Shown piece by piece: positions 1 through 9,830 of a DNA stretch of 23,063 nt. The notes below the pieces were generated by a model. The model did no database searches and was not told the origin of the DNA. It saw only the letters and a program-made list of their open reading frames with translations. Each line of letters opens with the position of its first letter. Within the stretch, counting starts at the first letter, position 1. Made by a program: the position numbers and the translations under genes. The stretch is from Emmonsiellopsis sp. PD_33 (taxonomy: Eukaryota; Ascomycota; Eurotiomycetes; Onygenales; Ajellomycetaceae): positions 1 to 23,063 of the forward strand of contig JANTQF010000465.1 of NCBI GenBank assembly GCA_032988165.1, in the 5' to 3' direction.

Positions 1-107
1 GAGTCTGTGTCTGAGTCTGCGGGGTGGTGTTTGTATTGGTGGGGTGGTTGTTGATCGAAGGAGTGGCGGGCGTTGATGTTGATGTTATTATTGTTTATTA
101 TGGGTGA

Positions 108-950
108 GCGGGGCGCGGCGAGGCGGGCCCACCACCCCCCAATCCCCCCGCCAACCTCACCCTCCTCACCCGCCTCACAATCTCCGTCTCCGACCCCTCC
201 CAAAACCACCGCCTCACCCCGCTCAGCCAATCCTTCTCCCTCATCGCCCTCCGCCCCCTAAACGAAAAATGCCTCACCCTCGCCTGCAACAGTCTAGACT
301 GCGACATCATCTCGCTAGACCTCTCCACCCGCCTCCCCTTCCACTTCAAATTCAAAACCCTCTCCGCCGCCATCGTGCGCGGCGTGCGCTTTGAGATCTG
401 CTACGGGCCCGGCGTGACGGGGAGTGGCGGGGAGGCGAGGCGGAATCTGATTGGGAATGCGATGGCGTTGGTGCGCGCGACGAGGGGGAGGGGGATTATT
501 GTGTCGAGTGAGGCGAGGAGGGCGCTGGGCGTGCGCGCGCCGTGGGATGTGGTTAATCTTGCCTGTGTGTGGGGGTTGAGTCAGGAGAGGGGGAGGGAGG
601 CGGTGGGGGAGGAGTGTAGGAAGGTTGTTGCGTTGGCGAGGGTGAAGAGGGGTAGTTGGAGGGGGATTGTTGATGTTGTTTATGGTGGGGAGAAGAGGGA
701 GAAGGTTGAGGGGAAGCAGAAGGAGAAAGGGAAGAAGGGGCCTGTGGCTGGGGGTGGGGATGGGGCGAAGGGGGGTAATGCGAATGGAGTGAAGAGGAAG
801 GCTGAGGGGGAGACGGATTCGAGTGCTGAGCCCCAGGTGCAATTGTCGAAGAGGGAGATGAGGCGCAGGGCCAAGAGGGCGAAGCTGCAGGAGGGAGGGG
901 GTGATGTGAGTTCGACGTCTTCACCAAAGATTGGCGAAGCTACTTCGTGA
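108..950 (+). CDS. RPP1: RNase P/MRP protein subunit Rpp1/Rpp30, 3' part
   Basis: This is the C-terminal portion of the Rpp30/Rpp1 protein, a TIM-barrel-like subunit shared by nuclear RNase P (tRNA 5' maturation) and RNase MRP (rRNA processing). The coding frame is unmistakable from about 144: it reads NLTLLTRLTI, then SDPSQNHRL, SLIALRPLNEK, LDCDIISLDLS, PFHFKFKTLSAAIVRGVRFE, ICYGPG, RRNLIGNA, ATRGRGIIVSSEA and APWDVVNLACVWGLSQERGR, blocks typical of fungal Rpp30. The tail is low-complexity and basic, with KREMRRRAKRAK as a likely nuclear localisation signal, and ends at a TGA at 948-950. Upstream, the frame is closed by TGA at 105-107 and there is no in-frame ATG before the conserved region. 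The first exon(s) must therefore lie left of the window or be joined by a splice I cannot place; the weak acceptor ending at 122 is one option. Family assignment is very sure; the 5' boundary is not. Confidence 0.93.
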   Translation, partial: AGRGEAGPPPPNPPANLTLLTRLTISVSDPSQNHRLTPLSQSFSLIALRPLNEKCLTLACNSLDCDIISLDLSTRLPFHFKFKTLSAAIVRGVRFEICYGPGVTGSGGEARRNLIGNAMALVRATRGRGIIVSSEARRALGVRAPWDVVNLACVWGLSQERGREAVGEECRKVVALARVKRGSWRGIVDVVYGGEKREKVEGKQKEKGKKGPVAGGGDGAKGGNANGVKRKAEGETDSSAEPQVQLSKREMRRRAKRAKLQEGGGDVSSTSSPKIGEATS

Positions 951-1361
951 TTAGATTTCTTTTTGTCATATTTTCCTGGGAATTGGGGCGTTTTGTATAA
1001 TATCTTCTTTACGCATGGCATAAAAAAGCGGACTTGTTCAAAAATTTACAAACATATATCCAAAGATGTATAATCGTCTGGCTACATAACTGACAAAGCT
1101 CATGTTGTATCAAACTATCGCTGAAATCTTCACTAGATGGAGTGCCCGGGAAATCAGAAATCATGGGGATATAAAAAACATGCGGAATTAGCATTCAGAC
1201 CGAGAAAAAAGAGGCAACTCCCCACTTCCAATATTACCATATACGACAAAACCAAAAGATAACCAAAAGGAAAGCCAAAAGCCCAAGGCCTGCTTGATTC
1301 TCTTAATAAAAGGTGACGAACGAAATTCTTATATTCTTCGTCTGTGAAGAAGTCCTCGCTC
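951..1361. other. Convergent intergenic region, no supported gene
   Basis: This is the spacer between the 3' ends of RPP1 and the Ala-rich ORF. It is AT-richer than its neighbours, as expected for 3' untranslated DNA. A 72-codon frame on the - strand (1154-1372) starts only at TTG and reads EDRSEDFFTDEEYKNF before a hydrophobic stretch. It could be a downstream exon of the Ala-rich gene, since a possible acceptor TATCAG lies just ahead of it, but I cannot support the splice. Confidence 0.5.
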
Positions 1362-2399
1362 CTATCCTCCAAGCCTGATAGTCAACGCACTGAAAAGCGC
1401 CATGGTGCTGATATCAACTGGCCCAGCTGCTGGATTTGTAGCTCCCGTTGTCTCCGCTGCAGCTGTTGTTTCCGGGGCGACTGGGGATTCTGTCAAGTCC
1501 GCATCTGAGGGTCCCTGTGCTGGTTCTGCCGCTACCCCTGCCGTGGGCATAGCTCCGGCTGGTAGGAGGCTTTCTGTCAAATCTGCCTGACCTTCTGCCG
1601 GAGCTGCTGCCGCAGTTGTAGCGGCTGGGGTGACAGCCGAAGTACTAGGTGCTACAGAGCTAGGTGCAGCCGTTTCTCCGGCTAGAGGGAGGCCTTCTGT
1701 CAAGTCAGCTTGGCCCTCTGCTGGAGCTCCCGCAGCAGTTGTAGCGGATAGGGTGACAGCAGAATCACCAAGCGCTACAGAGCTAGGTGCACCCGTTTCA
1801 ATTACACCATCAATCACTGGTGTCGCAGCCCCAGCAGTGTCCCCAACCGAGGTAGCGATAGTAGTCATGCTATCGACACTAAGGGGGGGTGTCGTAGCGG
1901 CAGCATCCGGCGTTACTCCCACGTTGGGCGATTGAGCTAATACACTGACAGGAGAAGCGACAGTGGCGAGCGTCGTTGGTGATGGCATCGGTGGGGGCCC
2001 AAGATTGTATGTTGTTGCTAGATTCACCGCCGGGATACCAAATGCATCGAAAGGGCAAAGGCAATGGCATGCACAAGCGTCAGCGGCGATACCTGGTTGG
2101 GCAGCAGCCGCGGAACCGTTTGATATAGCTATGGGAGATAGTGCCGCTGATTGTTCGGGAGCCAATGCTGAAGCTTGTGCTTGGGAAGCACCCGGGGCTG
2201 TAGCTGCCGCCTGCTGTGCTCCGCTGGGACTATTGGCGATACTAACAATAATACTTTCGGCAGCTGCAGCGGGATCGGGATCAGAAGCAAAGGGTATCGC
2301 GCTTGGCAGAGGCAGAGGGGTGGCCATGGCTTCAGCACCAGCTCCCGCGTGCGCTTCAATAACAACTACCGTACCGGCTACATGGCCCTGTATTATCAT
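1362..2399 (-). CDS. Ala/Pro/Thr/Ser-rich hypothetical protein
   Basis: An uninterrupted 345-codon frame, ATG at 2399-2397 and TAG at 1364-1362, convergent with RPP1. I do not recognise a family. The product is strongly biased to Ala, Pro, Thr, Ser and Gly. Near residue 130 it has a cysteine cluster, CACHCLCPFDAFGIPAV, and in the C-terminal half an internal repeat of about 41 residues around PAEGQADLTE, occurring twice plus a degenerate third time near DADLTESPVAP. There is no clear signal peptide at this ATG; a later start at Met-25 (MATPLPLP) or an upstream exon is possible. The same DNA is also open for long stretches on the opposite strand, which is common in GC-rich low-complexity sequence and weakens the case. 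In favour are the length, the in-frame repeat and codon-like periodicity. A disordered, surface or secreted protein is only a guess. Confidence 0.5.
   Translation of the reverse strand: MIIQGHVAGTVVVIEAHAGAGAEAMATPLPLPSAIPFASDPDPAAAAESIIVSIANSPSGAQQAAATAPGASQAQASALAPEQSAALSPIAISNGSAAAAQPGIAADACACHCLCPFDAFGIPAVNLATTYNLGPPPMPSPTTLATVASPVSVLAQSPNVGVTPDAAATTPPLSVDSMTTIATSVGDTAGAATPVIDGVIETGAPSSVALGDSAVTLSATTAAGAPAEGQADLTEGLPLAGETAAPSSVAPSTSAVTPAATTAAAAPAEGQADLTESLLPAGAMPTAGVAAEPAQGPSDADLTESPVAPETTAAAETTGATNPAAGPVDISTMALFSALTIRLGG
1572..1817. repeat. Two 123-bp tandem repeats inside the Ala-rich ORF
   Basis: The sequence beginning TTCTGTCAA at 1572 recurs at 1695, a period of 123 bp or 41 codons. 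Matching blocks include GCAGTTGTAGCGG and GCTACAGAGCTAGGTGCA. The period is a multiple of three, so the duplication keeps the - strand frame. Differences are scattered substitutions. Confidence 0.8.
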
Positions 2400-3641
2400 C
2401 AGCAGAGGTATTTACTTGATGGGGGTACTGGCAAACGTACATTCGGTGACCGTGCATGGAGGTCACTGTCAGGTTGGAGATCCACGCTCTAAGTCAAAGT
2501 TAGCAGATGAGAAGCGATATCGTTCCATACTGGTTGCTAGACTTACCCTCTGCGATAATTTGCCATGCCTGAGCTCTCGTGAGCCTATTATCCTCGCTTC
2601 TGCTCTTCCCTAGATATGATTTTAGCCACATTCCAGTCATGAACATATTTCAGGCCATACTCCTAATACCCCAACCCAAGTAATCGCAATCCAAGTGGCT
2701 AATCGACGCCTTCGCATTGTTATTTGCGAGCCGCGAAATGTCGTAACCTCGAAGGTTCTCCGCGTTCAATCCCACCACCGCAACGTGGAACCTTTCAATC
2801 TAGGACAGAGTGGTCAGGCCAGCCTGCATAACAGTCCACTAACCTCTGCGGGTGTAGGAATGTATGTCTCCTTCTGGGACGAGCAAGATCGATCACGACG
2901 ATCGACGGTGGTAAATAACGACAGTTTGGCAACCACAGAAGAAAATCAGTTTAGGAGAGAGGAAACCAGGGAAAGGAGAATAATATTCTGATTAACCTAG
3001 TCTCTCACGCCCAGACGCAGGCTCTTGACTCGGAAGAGCGGGGGTTTGACTTCACTTTGGATAGCCATATTTCCGCCAAAATGGGTTGTGGCTTCAGATG
3101 TCATACACAAGGAGTGTCACCACAGCTCGAGTTGTCATGCAGTTGTATGGGGAAGAGAGAATTCCCTCGGGAGCAAGATGTGTCTGCGTAGAAATGTGCT
3201 ACGCCTAGGGCATGGGCGTGGTGAGGTCTCAAACAGGGGTTGTCTCAACATGCTTCATGAGGCTTGGAAATCCATGCTTCTTCACACCGACACCAACGAT
3301 GCTTTTTAGCAGAGTGTGATTTCTTTGTAATACTTTTGCAGAACAAAGAACTGTTCACCCTCTTGGCAAAAGATGCAGTCCAGATGCTGCAGGTACACAA
3401 ATCTTGGTGATGATGTCTTGGAAACATACCGCACAGCAGTAGGCGTAGGTCTCCCCGGGTTGCCAGGATCGGGCCGTCTTCAATTGCCTAATATCACCCC
3501 TGCTTCAAGCTATCGATGTCATCACCCCCTCTGAGGGCTGCTTACGGCGGTCTATAACGACAAATGTCCGGCATGTTTTTTTACCAAAATGCACGGCAGA
3601 ACCGCACGCACCAATTAAGGTGTGGTGGTTAGTAATCAGGG
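2400..3641. other. Gene-free transition region of normal base composition
   Basis: No frame here looks like a real protein on either strand. CpG is still present, so this stretch escaped the mutation seen to its right. It contains a small perfect hairpin at 3021-3039 (GCTCTT, 7-nt loop, AAGAGC). There is a tRNA-B-box-like GTTCAATCC at about 2764, but it does not fold into a convincing tRNA. Remnants of old transposons are possible but not shown. Confidence 0.5.
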
Positions 3642-3766
3642 TGACACTGGTGTCATGCCATGCCACTAGTCCTAAATAGGCCTAGTACATCTCAAAATGG
3701 ACTAGTGCCTCAGCATTTCATTGATTATTAATCCCTGCCAAGCCACTATTCCCTTTTGGGACTAGT
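3642..3766. repeat. Cluster of short inverted repeats at the edge of the AT-rich block
   Basis: Three inverted repeats lie within 125 bp of the composition boundary. First, TGACAC (3642-3647) faces GTGTCA (3650-3655). Second, CACTAGTCC (3664-3672) faces GGACTAGTG (3699-3707), a perfect 9-bp match. Third, ACTATTCCC (3745-3753) faces GGGACTAGT (3758-3766) with one mismatch and a 4-nt loop. The shared ACTAGT core suggests related arms. They could be the end of a small transposable element or simple hairpins. Confidence 0.6.
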
Positions 3767-3849
3767 CTCTGGTCATGTGATTTTAATCGTAAAAAATCTG
3801 GTTTATGGTAAAGAACTGGTAAAGTCTTGTAATATAAGTAATTTATTTT

Positions 3850-4685
3850 TTAATGAATTATGAAAAATTTAATAAAATATATAAAAAATTATAGTTTGAA
3901 GATTCTATGTAATTTAATATGAAATTTTAATATTAATTTATAAAATTTATAAAAAGGTTATTATTTTACATATTTTTAATGCCTTTTTTATTTTTAAAAT
4001 ATTTCCTAGTAGATATATATATTTTCTAGTAGACAGCCTGGAAAACCATTAAGTTATTTTTTAAACATTTTATAATAAATTAAATAAAATTGCTAAAAAT
4101 ACCTAGTTTTAAAATTATAATAAATCTAATATTTAGCATTCTATATTAAATAATAAAAAGTAAAAATATCCTATTATTATTATTATTTTTTAAAGATTTA
4201 ATATAAACTAACATTTTATCTTCTATTCTAATTATCAATAAAAATAATAATAAAATAGCTAAAAATATTCAGTTTGAAAATTATAATAGATGTAATACTA
4301 GTACCCTATATTATAGAATAAAAAATAAAAATATTCCTACAATTTTACTATTTTTAACTAAATATATTATTATAATATACTATCATTTATTTAACTAGTA
4401 GGAAAAAATTGAATAATATAGTTATTTTTATTAAATATTATATATATATAATATTTAATACTAAAATTTTAATATTATAAATTAAAATATATAAAATATA
4501 TAAAATTTCCTAATTTTTAACTAGTTATTATATTATATTTTAATATTACTTTTTTAATCTATCAATAAAAAATTCAATAAAATAGATAAAAATTTACAAT
4601 TTAAAAATATATAAAATCTAATAATAAAATTTATATATTATTTAAAAATATAATTTATAATTCTTCTTTTTATATTTTTACTTTT
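3850..4685. repeat. Diverged repeats in the most AT-rich segment
   Basis: This segment is much more AT-rich than the rest of the block. Similar sequence recurs about four times, near 3855, 4070, 4240 and 4563. Each copy reads roughly AATAAAATAG-C-TAAAAAT, then AGTTTGAAAATTATA, then a T-rich stretch with AATAAAAA. The copies near 4070 and 4240 are the clearest pair: both continue with CTATATTA and AAAAATATTCCTA-like sequence. The motif CTAGTAG appears at 4006, 4026 and 4395. With so few G/C left, alignment is uncertain; spacing varies from about 170 to 320 bp. No coding potential is visible. Confidence 0.5.
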
Positions 4686-4689
4686 AATT

Positions 4690-5513
4690 AAAGTAGATAA
4701 TATACTAATAACTTCACTTTACTTAATATTTTTATATATAAAGATATTTATTTTATTAATGAATATAACTTTATATAATATAATATATCCCAATACATTT
4801 ATAGTACCTAAAATTTCATTGATTTTCAGTCTTAAATACATAAATTACATTTCCCATACATAACTGGTATTTTATTTTGATGGGGTGTAATCTATTTTGA
4901 TGGGGTAGCATTAAGGATTACAGGCATAAAACACTGAAATTTTCTGTTACAGACATTTGTTGTTATAGATCACTATACTGCTATTCTTAGAGGAATGAAT
5001 GGTTATTAGCATAAAAGGGAGTTCTATTTAATATGAGTAATCAAGATGATCTCATCACCCCATGGAAACTCATTCTCAAAGCATCTCAGACTTGTTTATT
5101 GTCAAGAGCTAGATACAGGTTATCACAGTGATAGAAACTACATTATTTCAGAGTGTTGAAGTACCCTGTACCTTGAAGCTTGATTGTGATGGAGAGTAAT
5201 GGTTTAGAATAGAAACTTAAGCCTACAGTAATTCATAGTGATAAATATCTATAATATAAAATTTTACATTAATATAAGTTTCAGTTTACAGCATCATGCA
5301 TCTGCACATCACCTTTTTATTCATCAAGCTATCCCTTAGCAATTTAAAGTCACATGATCAATTGAAGTCCTACATTAAGGTCTGAATTGAATGAAAAATA
5401 ACCTCAGAGGTTAAAAAAAGCCCCTGACCTACTATAGAATGAGATATCATAAAGTAAGCCTATAAAATACTAGATTAGAGGCTAAAGAATGAAACTTTAT
5501 AACTAAGAACTAT
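4690..5513. other. No gene seen; short direct repeat at 4873-4906
   Basis: Less AT-rich than the segment to its left. TATTTTGATGGGGT occurs at 4873-4886 and again at 4893-4906, a 20-bp step. Otherwise I see no coding frame, RNA gene or terminal repeat that I can support. If the Helitron 3' end (CTRR with a preceding hairpin) lies here or a little to the right, mutation has made it unrecognisable. Confidence 0.5.
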
Positions 5514-6760
5514 CTATTTCTTCCTCTTTGAAAACCCTATAGAAAATTCATTAGTATCACTATCAGAAGAAGAAAAAGTATCCTTAATATCAGAGTTCTT
5601 CTAATCATCATCAGAGAAGATAATAGAGGTCTCACCCTCTAAGCTTGAATTCTTAGAAGACATTAAAGATTCAGCATCAGATGAGAGTAAACTTAGAGAG
5701 TATGGTCTCTTCCTTCTCTTTAAAGATCTTATAGCCTAATCTAATGCATGTAGGGGTAGCTTACTCAATATAGCATTCTTATCATCTTTTTCTTTTTCTT
5801 TATCAGTATTTATCTCTATATCTTCTTCATCTTCAGTAGCAGATAGTAGTACAAATAGAGATCTTAATAGGGTTGATAGAGATTCATCAGTAAAGAAGGT
5901 AGTAATCTAAGAGGCACTTAGAGTTATAGTAGTAGAGACTTTATGTCACTTGATAACTCTATCACTGGAGGAAAGAAGGAGCAAGTCAGCAAATATAAAA
6001 TAAAAGATTAAGTGAGAAGACATACTAAATAGGAGTTGCTAAATCAGCAAGGCTAGAGCTAGAGACAGTAGAGATACTAATATTACTTAAGTAAGTAAAT
6101 TACTTGGTGATTATGATGAGAAATCTCTTCCCCTTATGAGTAAAAAATCTAATAGTATTACTACTAATAGAAATTAAATTTCTAATATGTAACAGGAAGA
6201 TACAGCTTCAATATAGAGATTCTAGGAAGATACAATAAATACTAAAGACTCTAAACTTAGAATATCTATTATCACTATAGCTCCTATAAATTTTGATGAT
6301 GATCTTAAAAATATAATTAGAATAATCAGTAAGTATATTACAGTAAGTAGTGTAAATAGTAATAGTAGATAAAGATAGGCTATTAGAGTTGATACTGGCC
6401 TCTATATACTTAGAGGAACTAATAGCCCTGAGGCCCAACTAAGAATGAAAAAATAAGACTATTATAGTAATATTAGATGTAATAGCTACATTAGTTATAG
6501 AAATATACTCTACAGCCAGAGTGCTCTCAGCCTAAATGAACATATCCTTCATGAAATTTAGCTGACTGAGATTATAGACCTGAAGCATCACAGGCAGCTC
6601 TAGCTCAATCTCAAGACCCAGGATGTTATAGAGGATGGCAGGGGTGATGAAGCCATTAACCTCAATATTCCTATCTAATGGAACACAGCTGTTAAGATTA
6701 GTGATGATAAAATTGCTGAAGATAAAGATATAAATTTAGAGTTAAAACTGAGATATTATG
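5514..6760 (-). pseudogene. Decayed unknown coding region downstream of the Helitron
   Basis: One reading frame stays coding-like from about 6720 to 5950, broken only by isolated stops at places where Gln, Arg or Trp codons are plausible. It reads NSCVPLDRNIEVNGFITPAI, LGLEIELELPVMLQVYN, then from 6438 a stop-free run including LGLRAISSSKYIEASI, then IRFFTHKGKRFLIIITK. After at least one frameshift a Ser/Asp-rich end follows (ETSIIFSDDD, DTFSSSDSDTNEFSIGF, SKRKK) and stops at 5516-5514. I do not recognise the family. The acidic, serine-rich tail resembles disordered ends of many fungal proteins and gives no function. It lies directly after the Helitron helicase on the same strand, so it may be a second gene of that element, captured cargo, or a separate transposon. 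It cannot be functional as it stands. Confidence 0.55.
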
Positions 6761-6904
6761 AGGGAGGCAGGAAGACACAATAAATTTAATAGAGAGCTAA
6801 AAAAAAAGAAGTAAAGAGGCTAGATATAGGTATTAAAATTAAAAGTGAAAAACTTCAGAATAAATCATATTATTCATAATCTAATAGTAATTTACACTAC
6901 TTAT

Positions 6905-8220
6905 AAGCATCAAGATTTAATAGTAATCTATAGTACATAAGAGAGCAATATAGAGCTAACCATACAAGAAAACTGAATCTTAAAGATTAATTCCAACATG
7001 GCTGAGTAATTAACCCTATGATTTATTGATTGTCATCATAAAAGTGAGCTATATAAGGAATTAGAGCTAAACTATTATAATCATAAAATCCTTCATATTA
7101 CTTAATAATTTGATTTGATATAGAAGCTGTATCTCACCATTAAACAGCTCACTATCTAATTAGACCTTTAGATACTAGGATAAATAAGCAAGAAAGATCA
7201 TGTAGGATTCATTGTAAACACTATACTGCAGGTTCAGATTATATATATACATAAAAGATATATCTTATTTAATTCATAGAATTGAAGGCTGAATTAATAG
7301 AGCATTCTGAGCATGTATGAATTTCTATGTAACCTCATGATGCTAATTATTGTTCTATTTACTCATATTAACTAATAGATATTTAATAGGCTTACCAGGC
7401 AGATAATCCAGAAGGTCCTCATTGAGTCAAGTAATAATATTATTAATGAGCATAAGGATTATCTGACCTTGAAAGTAATTTCTCTAATAGAACTAATCCT
7501 GTAAATCTAGATATACTCAATTAATAAACTCATCAACCTCAGAGGTCTGATGTAGCTCAGGGAGAATTAGCTGATAACCCTAAAGAGTTATATTATATAA
7601 TATGCTGGCTAATCAATCTGCAAAGAATCTACCTTTAGAGGTAGCAGTCAAGAGGCATATATTCTAGCAAAGATGGAGCATATAGAGGGAGAATCAAACC
7701 TTAGCATACTACATGCAGGCATTTATAGTGTCATCTTATATACTGTAGAGGATAACAGGCAAGATCTGCTGGAAGTCACCACTAAAGATAGTTAGAATGC
7801 TACTGAAGTTATTATCATTTCCAGGCAAATCAGCCCAGAGATTATAGAGAGTTCAATTAACTGCATTAAAAATATAGTGATAAGTCATTAGAGTCTCATC
7901 CCAGATGATGAGAGAGGTTTAGTAAAGAAGCTTAGCTAGCTGAGTACTACATAATATATTGCAAGTTAATATAGGTAAGATGTCAATAAGAATATAGAAG
8001 TGCTTATGAGTAGTATAACTACTAGAAAGAAGCTGAGTAATAATGTCTATACTAATAATATAGAATATAATCTGACTCAGAGATTATAGATAGTTAGTAA
8101 GAGTATTATAGATAAATATCTTGCTTGTTTCATTAAGATCATTGAGAAAGAACATTGCATTATAGAGGTTAGTATTTAAAGCTATAAGGATAGACTATAG
8201 TATTATAGGCTAAATATTAA
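6905..8220 (-). pseudogene. Helitron Pif1-type helicase domain, decayed
   Basis: Helicase motifs appear in order in one frame. Walker A lies at 8143-8117: the expected D-G-P-G-G-T-G-K-T loop reads NDLNETSKI, flanked by MFFL and FIYNT; every difference is a C-to-T or G-to-A change. Walker B is intact as SLIIWDE (WDE at 7903-7895). Motif III is intact as GDFQQILPVI at 7780-7751. Then come FADQLA-like, NEDLLDYLPGKPIKYL and HAQNALINSAF. The C-terminal block MTINKS-stop-G-stop-LLSHVGINL lies at about 7036-6985, where the family has T-I-N-K-S-Q-G-Q; both Gln codons have become stops (7018-7016 and 7012-7010). It continues DSVFLYGQLYIALL-like to about 6905. ATP binding would be abolished. Confidence 0.9.
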
Positions 8221-8589
8221 TTCACATTGAATTGAGCTTCATGTTCCTCAGCCCTAACAACTAGCACCTAATGATTATAAGCAAGCTTCTGTGTGATTAG
8301 GAGGTTACTATCCTCCTTCAGCTCTTACCCATGATATAGCTCTAGTAGGCCCTGGGTTTGAATATTCTCTGGCTCAAGGCTCTCCTAGGCAAGCCTCTTT
8401 CAGATAAGGTGAAGCCTATAGTTAATAGCTGACTTGCAGAGGATCTAGCTATCAGGTAGATTATAGAAGTGAGCTTCAAGAATGAAGTTTAGATTATTAG
8501 TGAATAAGGTTGAAAAATAGACCTAGATGTTAGTAACAAATAGTAAATTAGTATAAATAATAGTGGATATTAACATCCTCTAAAGCACT

Positions 8590-9830
8590 CTCCTAGTTTT
8601 CATCTCTGAAGCCTTCTTAAAGATATATTCCTACTTGTTATCATGCTGAATGATGCCTCTTACATAATAAGCCTTCTAAAAAGTATTCTGTTTGATGTCA
8701 GCAACTATTAGTAGATCATTAAAAGATTTAGACCCTCTCAGAATAGTAAGTAAACAGTGCAGATAGTACATATTATTATGAAAAGATATGAGGAGGTACA
8801 TTCATCTTATAACATTATTAATAGAATGCTCCTTCTGATGCTTCCAGCACAAATTTTTTGAGTCCTAAGTGAAATGATATAGCATGTCATAGTACAGATA
8901 GATAGATTCAGAATTGTCATGATTATACTTAAAGAAAGCAAGTAGGTAAGATGTCTGGCTATCAAGGCAGTTAAAAGTAATCTTATAGGGCTCCTCAGGG
9001 TCATACATAATATAGTGCCTGCCTGGAAGGTGAATAATAAGGCTCATATTCTCAAGATAGTGATTCTCTACACTGAAGCTCAGAGCCTGCCAGGCCACCT
9101 CAGTATAATCAACATAGTGACCCAGGTAGTACTCATGGATCTCATTGTTACTCATATTGAAACTGATGATAGCACAGTTAAAACTCTTTATGATATATTT
9201 ATGAAGATATTTAATTATAGAGATGTTAATATAGCATTTAATATTGATATAAGCTCTATACTTTTAAATTAAGTAAGAGTTATGAGAGATGACTCATTCA
9301 TTGTCAACCTCAACAGAGCTAGCCTTATCTGAGTTGTAGATAAAGTAATGGCCATCCTCATAATAATAGTACTAGAGATATTATGATTAGTGGATAGTTA
9401 TCTTCTTAATGAAAAGCTTAAGAAACTACTTGATGCAATAAACCTTACTATTAACATCCCTCTTACAGTAGGAAGTATTAGGGTTGAAATGTAGATTACA
9501 GGGTCTATACAGTAGCTATTTAATAATAATATTATAAAGTAACTGCCTCTCTAGCCCCTCAGAATCTAATATCTCAGCAGATACAATATCATCTATTCTC
9601 TCAATGAAATGTAGGTTATCTTTCAGCCAGTACAGAATATAAGAGTAAGGTAGCCCTCTCTTCTGATACTTAATCATTTGAATGTGGGTGACATATTTAC
9701 CCAGAGTACTATCTTTAATCTCATGAAGCAGGGTTTAATTCTTCATATTGAAGATTCTAGCAACTAAATTAGGCTAGTCATTTCAATGCTGTATAGGCTC
9801 CCTATTATCATCATAGAGAAGCTTGAACTG
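8590..9830 (-). pseudogene. Helitron Rep (HUH) nuclease domain, catalytically dead
   Basis: A single frame reads DQPNLVARIFNMK, then YVTHIQMIKYQKRGLPYSYI, then ERIDDIVSAEI, then SSVEVDNE with a stop where Trp is expected, SHNSYLI, KYRAYINIK, IIKYLHKYIIKS, NNEIHEYYLGHYVDYTEVAW, IIHLPGRHY, YLLAFFKYN and YYDMLYHFT. These are the diagnostic blocks of the Helitron replication initiator. In the active enzyme the HUH motif carries two metal-binding histidines after the conserved Arg-Gly-x-Pro. Here both are Tyr (PYSYI, codons TAC TCT TAT at 9647-9639), each explained by one C-to-T change. The Tyr-x-x-Lys motifs that bind the 5' DNA end survive as YLHK and YIIK at about 9200. Downstream, TILRGSKSFNDL and ASEMKT match the linker before the helicase. 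Confidence 0.9.

Noticed and set aside
73..927. Open frames overlapping RPP1 in other frames and on the - strand
   Set aside because: They are Pro/Ser/His-rich or Arg-rich shadows of GC-rich coding DNA; the Rpp30 frame explains the region.
1402..2613. + strand frames opposite the Ala-rich ORF
   Set aside because: Split into several shorter pieces and Ala/Val/Ser-rich by mirror effect; the - strand frame is single and longer, and its internal repeat is in frame.
2695..2790. Possible tRNA (GTTCAATCC resembling a B-box)
   Set aside because: T-stem and acceptor stem do not pair and no good A-box lies at the right distance.
3850..4685. Centromere or replication origin in the most AT-rich kilobase
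   Set aside because: AT-richness alone is not evidence, and the segment is better explained as heavily mutated diverged repeats.
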